NCBI GenBank assembly: GCA_020284085.1
Contig: JACEVL010000093.1
Location: 1,069,578-1,133,577, forward strand
DNA: 64,000 nt
Source of the DNA: Aporrectodea caliginosa
Taxonomy: Eukaryota; Annelida; Clitellata; Crassiclitellata; Lumbricidae
Reading direction: 5' to 3'
Made by a program: the position numbers and the translations under genes. Shown here piece after piece: positions 62,294 to 64,000 of the stretch; positions within the stretch are counted from its first letter, which is position 1; each line of letters opens with the position of its first letter. Under the pieces are notes generated by a model. It did no database searches. It saw only the letters and a list, made by a program, of their open reading frames with translations, and was not told the DNA's origin.

Positions 62294-63207
62294 TCAGTTC
62301 TTCTTCTGGCAATTTTCAACTTGTTTCAGAATGCATGGTCGCAATACGGAATTGATAACGTTCTGCGCTGGCTCTCTATCTTCAGGTGCGTCGCTGTTCT
62401 TATTCCAGGCGGCCATTTCTCTCGGTGTCAACAATCGTACGAATCGTCTTCGAAGGAACCAACTACACACACGTCGCGAGTTCGACTGTGTCTGTATCGG
62501 AGTCAGTTCCTCTTTTGAAGGCTCCGCGTCCCCTATTGTCTCTGTTGGTCGTGGCTTCCAAGCGCGCGAATCGGTGGCAGCAGTTTTTGACATCCTTTTG
62601 ATGGATGACTTATGGGCGGTACCCATGCTCATCTCGCACCCTGTCCCTTCGTTGAAACAGGTGTCGGTTTTCACTTGCTGCTGGCTGCTGGTGAAACTAG
62701 CGGTTTCATCTTTCGTCGAAGTGGCGGTCCTTCCCTCGGGCTGCCCATGCATCTCTGTGCTCTTGGTCCCATTTCTACAGTTTGGCTGTCGGTTGTACAT
62801 TCCTACAGCACTGTACGTACGACTACCCTCAGTCTGGTTGCACAAGTGATGTATAGGCACTTGTCTCCCTCCAATCGTACACCAATCATCTTTCACATTC
62901 CAGTTCACACTCTGGCTTCTTAGCCATCGCATACCCGCAATCAGTCCTTGTACTTCTATAGCGACATAAACAGTATGTGCTGAGTCAGTTTACCAACGCG
63001 TACCCGAGCTCTGATTTGTCCCACCACGGTCAATTCTCGTCCGTCTGCAGCAAATACTCTTTGCTGTGTAGGGCGCAGGTCTTTTTCTCTGAACAGGTCG
63101 ACATTGGCTAGATTATACGTCGACCCTGTATCAACAAGCATAGGTTCGTGCTTCTTCCCAATCCGTACCATCACGTATGGATTCGTATGCGTGGAGGTGG
63201 TATGCAT
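62294..63207 (-). pseudogene. Ty3-like pol fragment: aspartic protease and following region
   Basis: The minus-strand frame 63,207-62,956 encodes a retropepsin-type aspartic protease: KHEPMLVDTGSTYNLANVDL with the catalytic 'DTGS', then VFAADGRELTVVGQ. After a stop, GMRWLRSQSVNWNVKDDW (from 62,932) fits the 'GxDWLRxxxxxxDw' end of Ty3-type proteases. The rest of this 212-codon frame is Ser/Thr/Arg-rich linker. No reverse transcriptase or integrase follows to the left, so the element is truncated at its 3' side. Confidence 0.72.
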
Positions 63208-63271
63208 CGCTAATGCAGCGGCTCCAAGCTGTCGAGTCGGATCACTGAGATAAGTGCTTCGTCTCGTTCCA

Positions 63272-64000
63272 TTATAGTACGGTTCTTCTTCTCCTTGGTT
63301 CAGCCTCGTTGCTTCCGTACTGGCAATCGCGTGCTACGTGGCAGGCTGATTGACAGTTCCAACATCGTCTCACCTGGTTCGAATCGTTGTCCCTATTCGT
63401 ATCTGCATAGCGCTGCTGCACTGGTCGTCTTCCGTTTTGATTCCACTGTCTTCTGGCATTCCCTCCAAAATTCATCGGTCTGCCTCTATTATTATTATTA
63501 TCGTAGTTGAAACCGGTTTCGGTTTCTCTTACGGCATGCACTCTGTTTCTTTGACGGTCACTATTTCTTGCTGAGTCTTGTTCTGCCCGCTTATAGGCGG
63601 TCAAGCGTACTGCCAGACGATAAGTCTGATCAAGCGTAACAGGGTCATGTTCCAGGACTCGGCTACTTACGCTTCGGTCCTGCATAGCATCCAAGAATGC
63701 TTTTATGCTAATCATCTCGCTATGAATACTCGAACTACCCCCAAAGGCTAGGCTCGTAAGGCGCCTTGGCTCAGCGTACCCAAGTCTTCTTGCTCTGCTT
63801 GTTTCTTTGTTTGTAATTGAACCTGGTACAAAAATCTTTCCTCGCGACATCCGTAGCGGCTCTGCAACTTTTGTATAAGTTCCTCTACAGTTTTAGCTTT
63901 TTCTAGCTGATTCTCCCAAAGAATCTGTGCGGCTCCCCCTTCGAGGGCGCAGCTGAGATGGTTCAGTGCGTCTTCGTTGGTCCAACGGTTCTGACGGCGA
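63272..64000 (-). pseudogene. Ty3-like gag fragment with zinc knuckle
   Basis: Starting at the right edge on the minus strand, LSCALEGGAAQILWEN and TVEELIQKLQSRYG are typical of a retrotransposon Gag capsid. After a frame change near 63,765-63,850 the frame continues with ISIKAFLDAMQDRSVSSRVL and Gln/Asn/Arg-rich sequence. It ends with CWNCQSACHVARDC, a CX2CX4HX4C zinc knuckle (about 63,327-63,370). Gag precedes the protease at 63,207. The 5' LTR and gag start are outside the window. Confidence 0.8.

Noticed and set aside
62175..62849. 224-codon plus-strand frame opposite the Ty3-like pol remnant
   Set aside because: The recognisable protease and Gag blocks are on the minus strand; this frame is the complement of a linker region.

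Overview
The window is nuclear DNA from an animal, most probably a marine invertebrate; the phylum cannot be fixed from the sequence. Evidence for a eukaryote: phase-0 GT-AG introns, AAT/ATT and GA microsatellites, a tRNA-derived SINE, L2/CR1-like LINE fragments, a Ty3-like gag/protease remnant, and animal-type DNA transposons (Merlin, piggyBac, several TIR elements). The 8-bp palindrome TAGGCCTA appears at least 23 times outside the coding genes.

Regions. 1-10.7 kb: decayed, frameshifted open reading frames of transposon-associated repeat families, including a 2.77-kb direct tandem duplication, then a SAP/SWIM-type fragment and a piggyBac remnant. 10.9-14.5 kb: three Merlin (IS1595/ISXO2-like) transposase copies, the third within a recognisable element with TIRs. 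14.5-23.9 kb: LINE 3' ends, a TA-flanked TIR element with a telomere-like core, a minus-strand transposon pseudogene and a GGGGCCGTCC-type MITE. 23.9-28.5 kb: a fourth Merlin element with an exact 8-bp target duplication, carrying three later insertions (a 2.26-kb TGTCACG element in CCGG, a 1-kb MITE that itself holds a SINE, and a LINE/SINE tail).

28.5-52.6 kb holds the only substantial protein-coding genes. A very large gene (exon 1 about 12 kb, two further exons) encodes a roughly 4,200-residue protein: an alpha-helical repeat N-terminus, a SecA-type DEAD/helicase motor, a helical/TPR-like part, a glycine-rich hydrophobic segment, an OTU-like cysteine-protease-like stretch and a C-terminal HNH-like nuclease-like domain. 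The exon-1 frame is broken once, at about 39.13 kb. Immediately upstream is a truncated tandem paralog that keeps only the N-terminal 1,005 residues. Intron 1 (6.2 kb) is filled with TIR elements, one 3.9 kb long with a 6-bp target duplication.

53.7-56.4 kb: two minus-strand L2/CR1-like LINE fragments. 56.5-58.4 kb: a 41-bp tandem repeat array capped by an inverted copy of its own end and split by a 1.1-kb TIR insertion. 58.4-64 kb: an unidentified open frame, a Polinton-type DNA polymerase B exonuclease fragment and the Ty3-like gag/protease remnant running off the right edge.

The best candidate for an undescribed system is the SecA-motor giant protein with its truncated tandem paralog: a bacterial-type translocase motor built into an animal protein with effector-like C-terminal domains.
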